Below, one piece after another: positions 46,173-56,076 of a stretch of DNA of 64,000 nt. The notes beneath the pieces are model-generated. The model had not been told where the DNA came from and did not search any database. It saw only the letters and a program-made list of their open reading frames with translations. Both the position numbers and the translations under genes were made by a program. The number at the start of each line of letters is the position of its first letter. The first letter of the stretch is position 1. Source of the stretch: Nostoc edaphicum CCNP1411 (lineage in GTDB: Bacteria; Cyanobacteriota; Cyanobacteriia; Cyanobacteriales; Nostocaceae); the NCBI RefSeq assembly GCF_014023275.1, contig NZ_CP054698.1:3348001-3412000 (forward strand), written 5' to 3'.

Positions 46173-46219
46173 GTCAATTCTCCAAAATACGGAAAAAGCC
46201 GACAACTTACAATTAACAC

Positions 46220-47002
46220 TTACTCGGACTGATTGTCAGAGTTTGGGTCGTTCAATGATTGTCTATGAGGAAACAATGTAGTCAACAGTCTGCTTATACT
46301 CCCTTGTCCATAAATTTGAGTCCCGAAACCGTTAGGGGATTCTGTGGTTGGCTGACTGGGGTCTGAGTTATGTTCTGTAGACGTTTGGGCGGCTTCTTCC
46401 AAGATGGAGTCAGCATTATTGACCGGTTCTTCCACCGGAGGAGGCTGGCTTTCTGGAGTGGCGGGAGATTTAAAGTAAGAAATCGACTTGTTTTGTTTAA
46501 AATCCACAAAAGCCGAAGCTGAGAAGTTAGTTGAGGAAACTACCTTTTCCTTAACTCCCCCTAAGCCATTTTCTTCTTCCTGCTGCGGTGATGTATTTGT
46601 AGAAGCTGGGTTATTTGTAGATGGTTCTAGTTGCTTTGTTTGAGTAATTTGCCGACTGGTGTCTCCTAGAATTGAACCCGGTGGCACTACTTCTCCAGGT
46701 TCAACCGAATAGTTAAAAACTGTTGTTGCTGAACCAATGCAAGCATTTGCTCCAATTTTGCCCTTGCCAACCATCAAAAACCCGGCTCCCAGGTTTGCAC
46801 CTGCTTCTACCTCTAAGGTTCCTTCATGGACTTGGAGAATTGCTCCCATACCAATACAGACCCCTGGCCCAATGATGATCTTGCTGTTTAAAGCCGCTTG
46901 GAGGATCACCCCAGGTGCAAGTACCGCGCTTGGATGAATAGTCACCTCACCACTAATGTAAGTATCAAAGTTATTGCTGAGGCGCAGTGGCGGCACAGAC
47001 AT
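46220..47002 (-). CDS. ccmN: Carboxysome assembly protein CcmN
   Basis: 260 residues. The N-terminal left-handed beta-helix (about 15-120, hexapeptide pattern VTIHPSAVLAPGVILQAAL) binds CcmM. A long disordered Ser/Pro/Gln-rich linker (about 125-225) follows. The C-terminal encapsulation peptide (YGQGSISRLLTTLFPHRQSL at about 230-250) is an amphipathic helix that recruits CcmK/CcmO shell proteins around the RuBisCO-CcmM core. Confidence 0.95.
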   Translation of the reverse strand: MSVPPLRLSNNFDTYISGEVTIHPSAVLAPGVILQAALNSKIIIGPGVCIGMGAILQVHEGTLEVEAGANLGAGFLMVGKGKIGANACIGSATTVFNYSVEPGEVVPPGSILGDTSRQITQTKQLEPSTNNPASTNTSPQQEEENGLGGVKEKVVSSTNFSASAFVDFKQNKSISYFKSPATPESQPPPVEEPVNNADSILEEAAQTSTEHNSDPSQPTTESPNGFGTQIYGQGSISRLLTTLFPHRQSLNDPNSDNQSE

Positions 47003-47030
47003 GGAAATTTTAACCTCGGAAGCAGGTGTA

Positions 47031-47058
47031 GTGCTGAGTGCTGAGTGCTGAGTGCTGA
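47031..47058. repeat. Heptamer array (GTGCTGA)x4 between ccmM and ccmN
   Basis: Four perfect GTGCTGA units, then related AGTAATTAGTACT units. Further on (47150-47210) CAGCACGGGCTAAACGCCCC and CAGCACTCAGTACTG follow. Most of the 209-bp ccmM-ccmN gap is repeat DNA. The same CGGGCTAAACGCCCC unit sits inside the histidine-kinase gene. Confidence 0.88.
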
Positions 47059-47211
47059 GTAATTAGTACTGAGTAATTAGTACTTAGTGATTAGTATGTT
47101 CTAAAATCTGAGTTTACAGTTGGTGTGACTGGTGTCTTTAAAGTGTTAACTCAGCACGGGCTAAACGCCCCGCTACCGCTAACAGCACTTTTAACTCAGC
47201 ACTCAGTACTG

Positions 47212-49215
47212 CTATGGTCGTTGAATAATCGTTTCTAATACCCGACGCTTGGCTTTGGGGTCAACACCAATTAAGCGTACATATTCCCCTGGATATTCGC
47301 CGAGTTGTCTTTCTACGGCTGCGAGCGCTTCTCTTTCTGAAGAGGCTTGAATTTGACCGGTACTAGTCCAGGAACCAGTACGGAACCGCCGTTGATCTAC
47401 ATGCTCAATGCTAATTTTTGAGCCGCTAGCCAATAATTGCCGGAGTTGACCTACTACTTCTGTACTCAAGCGCGTACTGGTAGCTGTTGCTGTTGCAGTA
47501 GCAGAGGGTGTACTGCTAGTAAATGATTTTTGACTTTGACTGCCAGAAGAGGCTACTTGACCATTTGGACGTTGGATAATAGTCTCTAATACCCGCCGTT
47601 TGGCTTTAGGGTCAATACCAATTAAGCGTACATATTCCCCTGGATATTCGCCGAGTTGTCTTTCTACGGCTGCGATCGCTTCTCTTTCTGAGGAGGCTTG
47701 AATTTGACCGGTACTAGTCCAGGAACCTGTACGGAAGCGGCGCTCATCTACGTGTTCAAGGCTAATCTTCGATCCGCCAGCCAATAAATGCCGGAGTTGG
47801 TCTACTACTTCAGAACTCAAGCGGTTACTGGTAGCTGTTCCTGTAGAAGAGGGTGCTGCACTAGTAGTAAATGATTTCTGACTACCAGAGGAAGCTACTT
47901 GACCATTTGGACGTTGGATAATAGTCTCTAATACCCGCCGTTTGGCTTTGGTATCAATACCGATTAAACGCACATATTCGCCTTGATGGCTTGCTATGCA
48001 TTCTTCTAAGGCGGAGATGACTTGATTTGTGGAAGTTGCTTCAATTGGCTTGCAACTAGTCCAAGAACCAGTGCGGAAACGACGTTCATCTACGTGTTCC
48101 ATACCAATTTTATAACCACCTGCCAACAAGTGGCGGATTTGTTCTAGAGTTTCGCCACTGACTTTGCCACTGCTAGAACCGTTACCGTTACCATTACTGC
48201 TGCTGTAGCTGCCATTGCTATGACTAGTCGGCGCTTTAAAGCTGGTAGCTGGTTTTGCATCATCATCAGGACGTTGGATGATAGCTTCTAGCACACGCCG
48301 TCTATCTTTGTCAATGCCAAACAGTCGGACATACTCACCGCTATGATCATTTACACAGCTTTCTAATGCTGCGATCGCTTCACCGATTGATCTCGGTTCG
48401 ATTGGCTGACAACTAGTCCAAGAACCAGTGCGGAATCGTCTTTGATCTACATGTTCCGTACCAATTTTATACCCTTGCCCCAATAGATACCGCAACTGAT
48501 CTATTGTTTCTGCACCCAAGCTATTGCTCGACACTTCACTACTCCTTTCCAACTCTAAAACAGTAATACCATTACCTGTATAAGATTTAGCGTTCTCATC
48601 CCGAATGGGTGCTATACATTTGCTATCCGCAGCACAGAGATAACCAGCTCGTAATGCCTGATTAATTCCAACCACATGATGAGCAAATTCCTTATCCTGA
48701 TCTTGCACATCTGGCAAGCGATCAGCTTGCTGCTGGCTGGTAATTATCGCTCCCGAAGGTATATATTTACCAGGGGGAATCTCTACGTCTTGAATTAAAG
48801 CGTGCATCATCACGATGCAACCTGCACCCACCCTGGCATTAAACACCGTAGAGCGAAAGCCAATGAAGGAATTATCACCTACATAAGCTGGCCCGTGAAT
48901 TAGAGCCATGTGGGTAATGCAAGCGTTTTTACCAATCCATACTGAGTATTTATTTTGGTCATCGCCAATTACTCGGCCTTGCTCCAACCCATGAATGACA
49001 ACACCATCTTGAATATTGGTGTTTTCACCCAAATAAAAAGGTGTGCCTTCATCCGCTCTAATCGTAGTCCCCGGAGCAACGATTACATTTGCACCTATTC
49101 GTACATCCCCAATCAGATTGGAAAATGAATGTACAAAGGCAGTTTCATGGACTTTGGGTTCAGCTAAATTCCTTGACCACGGGGTTGGGGGTGCCGCCGT
49201 GCTGCGGACTGCCAT
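47212..49215 (-). CDS. ccmM: Carboxysome organiser CcmM (gamma-CA plus four SSUL repeats)
   Basis: 667 residues. The N-terminal gamma-carbonic-anhydrase domain keeps the zinc histidines H75, H102 and H107 and the C194/C200 pair needed for activity in thermophilic CcmM, so it is likely an active, redox-regulated enzyme. Four RuBisCO-small-subunit-like (SSUL) domains follow, starting near 225, 345, 465 and 583, each with the [15 protein letters not shown] motif, joined by Ser/Gly/Thr linkers. SSUL1-2 have the redox Cys pair (WTSCQPI, LESCVN), while SSUL3-4 have Thr-Gly instead. An internal translation start usually yields a short M35 form as well. Fourth gene of the ccmK2-K1-L-M-N-O cluster. 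Confidence 0.97.
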   Translation of the reverse strand: MAVRSTAAPPTPWSRNLAEPKVHETAFVHSFSNLIGDVRIGANVIVAPGTTIRADEGTPFYLGENTNIQDGVVIHGLEQGRVIGDDQNKYSVWIGKNACITHMALIHGPAYVGDNSFIGFRSTVFNARVGAGCIVMMHALIQDVEIPPGKYIPSGAIITSQQQADRLPDVQDQDKEFAHHVVGINQALRAGYLCAADSKCIAPIRDENAKSYTGNGITVLELERSSEVSSNSLGAETIDQLRYLLGQGYKIGTEHVDQRRFRTGSWTSCQPIEPRSIGEAIAALESCVNDHSGEYVRLFGIDKDRRRVLEAIIQRPDDDAKPATSFKAPTSHSNGSYSSSNGNGNGSSSGKVSGETLEQIRHLLAGGYKIGMEHVDERRFRTGSWTSCKPIEATSTNQVISALEECIASHQGEYVRLIGIDTKAKRRVLETIIQRPNGQVASSGSQKSFTTSAAPSSTGTATSNRLSSEVVDQLRHLLAGGSKISLEHVDERRFRTGSWTSTGQIQASSEREAIAAVERQLGEYPGEYVRLIGIDPKAKRRVLETIIQRPNGQVASSGSQSQKSFTSSTPSATATATATSTRLSTEVVGQLRQLLASGSKISIEHVDQRRFRTGSWTSTGQIQASSEREALAAVERQLGEYPGEYVRLIGVDPKAKRRVLETIIQRP

Positions 49216-49227
49216 CGCGAGATTCCT

Positions 49228-49321
49228 CCTGTATTGTCATTTGTTCAGTTGTCATTTGTCAGTTGTCATTTGTCCTTTGTCGAGAGCTAATGACTAATGA
49301 CTAATGACCAATGACTAATGA
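49228..49321. repeat. STRR block between ccmL and ccmM
   Basis: Units such as TCATTTGTCAGTTG and AATGACT repeated in tandem fill almost the whole 106-bp gap between two genes that are normally adjacent. Confidence 0.8.
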
Positions 49322-49624
49322 CTATTGATATTGATCTTTTTTACTGTAAATAAGGCGATCTTCAACGTAAATGGTATCTATGATCGCCACCACCACTGCA
49401 TCTAATGGGCGTTGTTCATTTCCAGTAACTTGACGAGCGGCACTACCACGACTGACAAGTACCCACTCATCTACTCCTGCTCCTACACTATCTGCTGCTA
49501 CCTCGTATTGTGGCAGGATGTTTCCATCTTCATCCACTAATTGTAACAACAGTAGTTTCACACCTCTGAGACTTGGATCTTTTTGGGTGCTAACTACTGT
49601 GCCGCGAACTTTGGCAACTTGCAT
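49322..49624 (-). CDS. ccmL: Carboxysome vertex protein CcmL
   Basis: 100 residues of the EutN/CcmL fold (MQVAKVRGTVVSTQKDPSLR, GAGVDEWVLVSRGSAAR, VVAIIDTIYV). Pentamers close the twelve vertices of the icosahedral beta-carboxysome shell. The family's usual length. Six bp after ccmK1, so co-transcribed and possibly translationally coupled. Confidence 0.97.
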   Translation of the reverse strand: MQVAKVRGTVVSTQKDPSLRGVKLLLLQLVDEDGNILPQYEVAADSVGAGVDEWVLVSRGSAARQVTGNEQRPLDAVVVAIIDTIYVEDRLIYSKKDQYQ

Positions 49625-49630
49625 TACAAA

Positions 49631-49975
49631 TTACGGTCTTCTACCGAAAGGGCGAATTGCATTCACATTTTCCCGGAACTGCTCTACGTCTTCTGTATAA
49701 CGAATTGGGAGGACGTATTCCAAGTTTTCATGAGGACGAGCAATGATGTGAGTAGACAGCACTTGTCCGCCATTAACTCGCTTTACAGATTCAACTCCTG
49801 CGGCCACAGAAGCTTGCACTTCCGAAACGTCACCACGGACAATGACCGTCACTCGACCACTACCAATTTTTTCATAACCTACTAAGGTGACGCGGGCAGC
49901 TTTCACCATTGCATCAGCAGCTTCCACTACTGCTGGAAAGCCTAGCGTTTCAACCATTCCCACTGCAATTGACAT
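49631..49975 (-). CDS. ccmK1: Carboxysome shell hexamer protein CcmK1
   Basis: 114-residue single-BMC protein ([20 protein letters not shown]). The hexamer-pore region is [15 protein letters not shown]. It has a C-terminal extension ([13 protein letters not shown]) that the neighbouring CcmK2 lacks, the usual difference between K1 and K2. It forms the facets of the carboxysome and controls passage of bicarbonate, RuBP and 3-PGA. 92 bp downstream of ccmK2. Confidence 0.95.
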   Translation of the reverse strand: MSIAVGMVETLGFPAVVEAADAMVKAARVTLVGYEKIGSGRVTVIVRGDVSEVQASVAAGVESVKRVNGGQVLSTHIIARPHENLEYVLPIRYTEDVEQFRENVNAIRPFGRRP

Positions 49976-50067
49976 TAGTTTTAATCCCTATTTGAAAGTT
50001 TTTAGCCTTGGACAAAAGTGATGCTCTTTTCAGGCAAAGAGCGTTAATTACTTTGTTTAAACAGCTT

Positions 50068-50376
50068 TTAAGTACGGAATTGTTCTACCGCTTCTGTGTA
50101 ACGTATCGGCAAGACGTACTCCAGGTTTTCGTGAGGACGAGCAATGATATGAGTGGATAACACTTCACCACCAAAGACTCTTTTCGCCGCTTCAACCCCA
50201 GCTGCTACAGAAGCTTGAACTTCCGATACATCTCCCCTAACTATCACTGTGACACGAGCGCTACCAATTTTTTCATAGCCTACTAAAGTGACACGGGCGG
50301 CTTTCACCATCGCATCAGCAGCTTCCACTACTGCCGGAAAGCCCTTCGTTTCAATCATCCCAACTGCAATTGGCAT
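50068..50376 (-). CDS. ccmK2: Carboxysome shell hexamer protein CcmK2
   Basis: 102-residue single-BMC protein ([20 protein letters not shown]; pore region [15 protein letters not shown]), the major facet protein of beta-carboxysomes. First gene of the minus-strand ccm operon; its promoter must lie in the 657-bp region shared with the divergent ndhF4. Confidence 0.96.
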   Translation of the reverse strand: MPIAVGMIETKGFPAVVEAADAMVKAARVTLVGYEKIGSARVTVIVRGDVSEVQASVAAGVEAAKRVFGGEVLSTHIIARPHENLEYVLPIRYTEAVEQFRT

Positions 50377-51033
50377 CGCAGAACTCCTACAAAATGAATC
50401 TAATCAGTACTGTTGTTTGAAATTTTTGACGGGGAGAGCTTTATCTTAGAGCTAAGAAAACACTTCCAAATTAAGCATAGGAAAGCTTGGCGTCCCTGGC
50501 AATATAAATCACTATAATAGTTTATGATAAGAAAGTTTTAAAAAACTTAACAAAAATTTATCTGTGCTTCTGGGCAATTAAAGTTCACTGATTCCTAGAG
50601 CAGCCACTTATGCTTTATAATTTCTTTATCACATTTACAAAACGACATTCATAACCAAGGCTAATCCTATCTCGCAAAGGGCAAGCATAGGCTGCGTCTT
50701 TTGCTGCATCTATCTTTCCTCAAAAATAACTGTATGTACAAGGACTAGGTGAAAAATAGATAATTTTTTCAAATATATCGTATAAATTACTTTGCTTAAA
50801 GTAGAAATACAAATGTAAAAAGGTCAGTGATGTTAAGGGAAGTAAATGCTTTTGCTTATGTAAAGTTATATTTTACTTATATTTAATAGGGTAACGTTAA
50901 GTAAAATTCTTCATGGAAATTGACTTTAAAAAATATTAAAAAAACATCGGGCTTTTGGTAGATTTATTTTAATAAATAAATAATTGTTTGAAAGTTTTTT
51001 AAAATTAAGGCTGAGTCGTCAAGGAAAATTTAA
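50377..51033. promoter_or_regulatory. Divergent regulatory region, ccmK2 / ndhF4
   Basis: 657 bp without a gene, markedly AT-rich towards ndhF4. It must carry the promoters of both the carboxysome operon and the ndhF4-ndhD4-cupB operon. I see no confident LysR or NtcA consensus; a CTGTATGTACAAG near-palindrome lies at about 50730-50743. No repeats of the kinds found elsewhere are obvious, unlike the neighbouring gaps. Confidence 0.6.
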
Positions 51034-52890
51034 ATGGATCAATTTCTATTTTCAACAAGTTGGTTTGTGCCTTTTTATAGCTTATTGGGTGCAATTTTGA
51101 CCTTGCCGTGGGGAATAGGAATAATTAAGCGAACAGGGCCAAGACCTGCGGCATACTTCAATTTGTTGACGACCGTTGTGGCCTTTGTCCATAGCCTGTT
51201 TGTATTTCAAAAAATCTGGGATAGAGAACCAGAAAAGTTACTAATTGCCTGGTTCAAAGCTGCTGATTTAGACTTATCTTTTAACTTGGAACTGTCGTCA
51301 GTCAGTATTGGGGCAACAGTTTTAATTACGGGGTTAAGTTTACTGGCACAAGTTTACGCTCTGGGTTACATGGAAAAGGACTGGTCGTTGGCACGTTTTT
51401 TTGCGCTGCTGGGATTTTTTGAGGCGGCGCTGAGTGGTCTAGCGATCAGTGATTCTTTGTTTCTCAGCTATGCCCTTTTGGAAGTCCTGACACTTTCGAC
51501 TTACTTGCTGGTGGGGTTCTGGTATGCTCAACCTCTAGTAGTGACGGCGGCGCGGGATGCGTTTTGGACTAAACGGGTGGGAGACTTGTTGCTGCTGATG
51601 GCTGTAGTGACACTTTCCACCTTAGCTGGGAGTTTGAACTTTTCGGATTTATATGAGTGGGCGCAAACAGCTAATTTAAGTCCAATGACATCAGCATTGC
51701 TGGGGTTGGCGTTAATTGCTGGGCCTGCTGGTAAATGTGCCCAATTTCCACTGCACCTGTGGTTAGATGAGGCAATGGAAGGGCCAAACCCCGCCTCAGT
51801 AATGCGGAACTCGCTGGTAGTTGCTGGTGGTGCTTATTTACTGTATAAATTTCAACCATTATTAGCATTGTCACCAGTTGCTTTGAATGCCTTGGTAGTT
51901 ATGGGCACGGTAACGGCGATTGGGGCAACATTAGTATCTATAGCTCAAATTGACATTAAGCGATCGCTATCTCATTCCACCAGTGCATACATGGGGTTAG
52001 TGTTTTTGGCAGTGGGGTTGCAGCAAGGGGGTGTAGCCTTGATGTTGCTGTTAACTCATGCGATCGCAAAAGCATTATTATTCATGAGTTCCGGTTCAGT
52101 CATCTTGACTACCCAAAGCCAAGACTTAACAGAAATGGGCGGTCTGTGGTCGCGGATGCCAGCCACCACCACAGCCTTTGTAGTCGGTTCAGCGGGGATG
52201 GTAACACTGCTACCACTAGGAAGTTTCTGGGCAATGTTAGCATGGGCTGACGGTTTCGTGAATATTAGCCCTTGGGTAATTGGGGTTTTAGTATTAGTCA
52301 ATGGCTTGACAGCATTCAACTTGACCAGAGTATTTAGATTAGTCTTCTGGGGGAAACCGCAACAGAAGACCCGTCGCACGCCAGAAGTTGGTTGGCAGAT
52401 GGCGCTGCCAATGGTGATTCTCACAGTCCTGACTCTGCTTGTACCTTTGATGCTACAACAATGGTACTTACTACCCGATTGGGAAAGTATTAATTGGTAT
52501 GTGGCGTTAGCATTGTTTACTTCTACCGTAGTCGGGGTAGGTCTTGGGTGTACAGTTTATCTACACAAAGCTTGGTCAAGATCGAGAATATTGGCGTGGA
52601 GATTTCTGCAAGACTTGTTAGGTTATGATTTTTATATTGACCGAGTTTATCTTGTAACCGTGGTGAGTGCAGTAGCACTGCTATCTAAAATTTCTGCTTG
52701 GAGCGATCGCTACTTAGTCGATGGTTTCGTAAACTTGGTTGGGTTTGCGACCATTTTTAGCGGGCAAACTTTAAAGTACAGCATTTCTGGGCAATCTCAG
52801 GGCTATATGTTGACCATCCTAGCAGTTGTCAGCGTTCTGGGTTTTTTCATCAGCTGGTCATTGGGTTTACTAGATAAATTACCTTTTTAA
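51034..52890 (+). CDS. ndhF4: NDH-1 subunit NdhF4 (CO2 uptake complex)
   Basis: 618 residues, a polytopic thylakoid membrane protein of the NuoL/NdhF antiporter-like family (proton_antipo_M core with GPAGKCAQFPLHLWLDEAME and LVVAGGAYLL). It lies first in ndhF4-ndhD4-cupB, the module that turns NDH-1 into the constitutive, low-affinity CO2-hydrating complex (NDH-1MS'). Assignment to type 4 rather than type 3 rests on synteny with the ccm cluster as in Anabaena. Confidence 0.9.
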   Translation: MDQFLFSTSWFVPFYSLLGAILTLPWGIGIIKRTGPRPAAYFNLLTTVVAFVHSLFVFQKIWDREPEKLLIAWFKAADLDLSFNLELSSVSIGATVLITGLSLLAQVYALGYMEKDWSLARFFALLGFFEAALSGLAISDSLFLSYALLEVLTLSTYLLVGFWYAQPLVVTAARDAFWTKRVGDLLLLMAVVTLSTLAGSLNFSDLYEWAQTANLSPMTSALLGLALIAGPAGKCAQFPLHLWLDEAMEGPNPASVMRNSLVVAGGAYLLYKFQPLLALSPVALNALVVMGTVTAIGATLVSIAQIDIKRSLSHSTSAYMGLVFLAVGLQQGGVALMLLLTHAIAKALLFMSSGSVILTTQSQDLTEMGGLWSRMPATTTAFVVGSAGMVTLLPLGSFWAMLAWADGFVNISPWVIGVLVLVNGLTAFNLTRVFRLVFWGKPQQKTRRTPEVGWQMALPMVILTVLTLLVPLMLQQWYLLPDWESINWYVALALFTSTVVGVGLGCTVYLHKAWSRSRILAWRFLQDLLGYDFYIDRVYLVTVVSAVALLSKISAWSDRYLVDGFVNLVGFATIFSGQTLKYSISGQSQGYMLTILAVVSVLGFFISWSLGLLDKLPF

Positions 52891-52902
52891 AGATATTGTC
52901 AT

Positions 52903-53008
52903 TGGTCATTGGTCATTTGTGATTGGGTAAGAGTTTTTTCCCAGTCCCCAATCCCCAGTCCCCATTACCCCTTATCCCCAGTCCCCAGTCCCCAATCCCC
53001 CATTCCAT
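52903..53008 (+). repeat. CCCAGTC/CCAATCC repeat block before ndhD4
   Basis: GTCATTG units followed by CCCAGTCCCCAATCCCCAGT-type heptamers. Translated in frame with ndhD4 it would yield a Pro/Ser-rich leader (SPVPSPQSPIP), which is an artefact of the repeat. Confidence 0.85.
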
Positions 53009-53016
53009 ACCTACTT

Positions 53017-54522
53017 ATGCTTAGTGTTTTAATTCTAGTGCCGTTAATCGGTGCAGCTTTAATTGGTTTCTCGCCCTCTGGCATCAATGGGAAATTTGCC
53101 CGTGGGGTGGCTTTAGTCTTTGCCAGTATCGCTTTCTTATGGACAATCGTACTAGCAATTCAGTTTCATCCAGGGGAAATTACTCAACAGTTTGCTGAAT
53201 CTATCCCTTGGGTAGATGCTTTAGGTTTGAATTATAACCTTGGGATAGATGGTTTATCTTTACCGTTGCTGGCTTTAAATGGATTGTTAACTTCCATTGC
53301 CATTTACAGCAGTGATGAATCCCTACAGCGTCCTAAATTTTATTACTCTTTGATACTATTATTAAGCGCTGGGGTGACTGGAGCCTTTCTGGCACAGGAT
53401 TTACTGCTATTTTTCCTATTTTACGAATTAGAACTGATTCCGCTGTATCTATTGATAGCTATTTGGGGTGGTGCAAAGCGGGGTTATGCTGCTACCAAAT
53501 TTCTCATTTATACAGCCGTTTCAGGAATCCTGATTTTAGCAAGTTTCCTCGGCATGGTTTGGCTGAGTGGTTCCTCTAACTTTGCACTAGCAACCTTGAA
53601 CGCGACAACTTTACCTCTAGGGACACAGCTTTTACTGCTAGCGGGAATTTTGATAGGTTTTGGGATTAAAATTCCCTTAGTTCCCTTCCATACTTGGTTG
53701 CCAGATGCTCACGTTGAAGCTTCTACACCGATTTCAGTGCTATTGGCTGGGGTGCTATTGAAGTTGGGAACTTACGGCTTACTGCGATTTGGGATGAACT
53801 TATTGCCAGAAGCTTGGAATTATCTAGCTCCTTGGTTGGCGACTTGGGCAGTGGTAAGTGTGCTGTATGGTTCATCCTGCGCGATCGCTCAAACCGATAT
53901 GAAAAAAATGGTAGCATACAGTTCCATTGGACACATGGGTTATGTGCTTTTAGCGGCGGCAGCGGCTACACCTTTAAGTGTGTTGGGTGCTGTAATGCAA
54001 ATGATTAGCCACGGCTTGATTTCTGCAATGCTGTTTTTGCTAGTAGGGGTTGTGTATAAAAAAGCCGGAAGTCGAGATTTAGAAGTCATTCAAGGATTGC
54101 TGAACCCAGAACGGGGTATGCCAGTAATCGGTAGCTTGATGATTGTCGGAGTCATGGCCAGCGCTGGTATACCGGGAATGCTAGGCTTCATCTCCGAATT
54201 TATAGTTTATCGGGGAAGTTTTCCAGTTTTCCCAGTGCAAACATTGCTATGTATGCTTGGTACTGGTTTAACAGCAGTTTACTTCTTAATTCTTGTCAAC
54301 CGCGCCTTTTTTGGCCGCCTGTCTGCACAGGTTATCAACTTACCACGTGTGTATTGGAGCGATCGCATCCCACCTGCAATTTTAGCTATATTGATCGTGA
54401 TTTTCGGGATTCAACCTGGTTGGTTAGTCCGCTGGACTGAACCAACGATTACAGCAATGGTAAATACCCAAAACGTAGTAGTAGCAGTGTCCTTGGATAA
54501 AGTAATGGGGACTGGGGATTAA
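53017..54522 (+). CDS. ndhD4: NDH-1 subunit NdhD4 (CO2 uptake complex)
   Basis: 501 residues from the ATG at 53017 (MLSVLILVPLIGAALIGF). An in-frame ATG at 52909 would translate STRR DNA and is rejected. NuoM/NdhD-type proton-translocating subunit with about 14 membrane spans. Conserved FFLFYELELIPLYLLIAIWG, PLVPFHTWLPDAHVEA and AQTDMKKMVAYSSIGHMGYV carry the Glu and Lys residues of the proton channel. It pairs with NdhF4 and CupB in the NDH-1MS' complex. Confidence 0.92.
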   Translation: MLSVLILVPLIGAALIGFSPSGINGKFARGVALVFASIAFLWTIVLAIQFHPGEITQQFAESIPWVDALGLNYNLGIDGLSLPLLALNGLLTSIAIYSSDESLQRPKFYYSLILLLSAGVTGAFLAQDLLLFFLFYELELIPLYLLIAIWGGAKRGYAATKFLIYTAVSGILILASFLGMVWLSGSSNFALATLNATTLPLGTQLLLLAGILIGFGIKIPLVPFHTWLPDAHVEASTPISVLLAGVLLKLGTYGLLRFGMNLLPEAWNYLAPWLATWAVVSVLYGSSCAIAQTDMKKMVAYSSIGHMGYVLLAAAAATPLSVLGAVMQMISHGLISAMLFLLVGVVYKKAGSRDLEVIQGLLNPERGMPVIGSLMIVGVMASAGIPGMLGFISEFIVYRGSFPVFPVQTLLCMLGTGLTAVYFLILVNRAFFGRLSAQVINLPRVYWSDRIPPAILAILIVIFGIQPGWLVRWTEPTITAMVNTQNVVVAVSLDKVMGTGD

Positions 54523-54645
54523 GGATTGGGGACTGGGGACTAGGAATTAGCGACTAGGGAAGATTTTTTTGAATACATAATACCCAATACCCAGTACCCA
54601 ATACCCAATACCCAATCCCCAGTCCCCAGTACCCAATCCCTAAAC
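54505..54645 (+). repeat. ACCCAAT/CCCCAGT repeat block before cupB
   Basis: GGGGACT/GGGGATT units followed by AATACCCAATACCCAATACC and CCCAGTCCCCAGTACCC repeats fill the gap between ndhD4 and cupB and overlap the last codons of ndhD4. Confidence 0.82.
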
Positions 54646-54662
54646 TTTTTGGATAGATAGCA

Positions 54663-55793
54663 ATGGTAATTACTAAAAAGAAAGCTCCTCACAATCCCTT
54701 AGCTGAGTATATTGAACGTCTGCAAAAAGGAGAAGCATTACTCCCTGATAGTCCAGAAAATGTGCTCGAAGTTGTTGGTATTCTTAAAAGCTATGGCGTA
54801 GTTTTAGATGCCTACTCAAAAAATCTTAACTATATTGCCGAGCATCAGTTTTTAATATTTTTCCCATTTTTTAAATACTTTAATGGAGAGGTTTCTTTTC
54901 AGAAATTACTCCGTCACTGGTGGCATGATCGAATTAACTTTGAATATGCCGAGTATTGCATGAAAGGTATGATGTGGCACGGTGGCGGTGGACTAGATAC
55001 ATATCTAGATACAAATGAATTTAAAGAAAGAGCGCAAGCTGTTATTGCCGCAAAATTTCAAAATAATCCCTTCATTCCGGGTATCAACCAACTATTTCCA
55101 GATTTCTTAACAGAACATTTGCGCGTCTCTGCTTACTACACAGGTTTAGGCCAATTCTGGCGAGTAATGGCTGATATCTTCCTCAGCCTATCAGACCTTT
55201 ACGACCAAGGCAAAATCAAATCGATTCCCGAAGTTGTAGAACATATTAAAGCGGGGTTAGTGGCAAATGCATCAAACCCAATTACCTACGCCGTCAAAAT
55301 TCGAGGTAAGGTCTATGAAATCATTCCCAAAAGTGTTGGTTTGACCTTCTTAGCAGATACAGCAATACCTTATGTAGAAGCAGTATTCTTCCGAGGAACT
55401 CCTTTCCACGGAACAGTTTCATACAATGCCCAAGGATATCAAATTCCCCCAGATCAAACTCGATTTCAATATGGCGCATTGTATGCCGATCCTTTGCCCA
55501 TCGGCGGCGCTGGTATTCCTCCCACCTTGTTGATGCAAGATATGCGTCATTATCTTCCAGAGTATTTGCACGAAATTTATCGTCGCAGTCTTCGGGGTGA
55601 AGATGATTTGCTAGTCCAAATTTGCATAAGTTTCCAAAAGTCGATGTTTTGTGTGACCACAGCAACGATTTTGGGGCTAATGCCTTATCCTTTGGATACT
55701 AAAGATCCAGATGAAGCAAAAGGTAATCGAGTTTATTTAGAGAAGTGGATGAGTCGGTTAGAAACTTCGCGGTTGCTGGATGTGAATAAATAG
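54663..55793 (+). CDS. cupB: CO2 hydration protein CupB/ChpX
   Basis: 376 residues of the cyanobacteria-specific Cup/Chp family that couples NDH-1 electron and proton flow to CO2 hydration on the cytosolic side of the thylakoid. Conserved His/Cys-rich segment HWWHDRINFEYAEYCMKGMM followed by WHGGGGLDTYLDT at 105-117; family work on the CupA paralogue places a zinc site in this part. Third gene of the ndhF4-ndhD4-cupB set, hence CupB (ChpX) rather than CupA. No membrane span. Confidence 0.9.
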   Translation: MVITKKKAPHNPLAEYIERLQKGEALLPDSPENVLEVVGILKSYGVVLDAYSKNLNYIAEHQFLIFFPFFKYFNGEVSFQKLLRHWWHDRINFEYAEYCMKGMMWHGGGGLDTYLDTNEFKERAQAVIAAKFQNNPFIPGINQLFPDFLTEHLRVSAYYTGLGQFWRVMADIFLSLSDLYDQGKIKSIPEVVEHIKAGLVANASNPITYAVKIRGKVYEIIPKSVGLTFLADTAIPYVEAVFFRGTPFHGTVSYNAQGYQIPPDQTRFQYGALYADPLPIGGAGIPPTLLMQDMRHYLPEYLHEIYRRSLRGEDDLLVQICISFQKSMFCVTTATILGLMPYPLDTKDPDEAKGNRVYLEKWMSRLETSRLLDVNK

Positions 55794-56076
55794 ATAAAAA
55801 AAGATTTTAATTACATTCCGATAAAAGTCAAGGCTGCTCAATCTTTGGGATTTGAGTATAGTTTCTTAGTATCTAGCATCGTGATGCGTAGTGCTTGTAC
55901 CTTGTTGGGATTGGGCTGTAACTAGTACAGCACGGCGGAAATAAACCACCCATTCCCAATCAACAAAACCCTTACGTTGTCTTCATTTTTAATTTTTAAT
56001 TTTTAATTTTTAATTCCGCCTTGCGGTACTAGTCTTGAGTTTAAGATTGATTGTTTCGCTAGCATTCAACAAATTA

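Noticed and set aside
47031..49321. Tandem repeats around the ccm genes as a CRISPR array
   Set aside because: Units are 7 bp or so, directly adjacent and without unique spacers; no cas genes are nearby. They are heptamer tandem repeats.
52909..53016. Upstream in-frame start for ndhD4
   Set aside because: The extra 36 residues are translated heptamer repeats; NdhD proteins start with the hydrophobic segment encoded from 53017.
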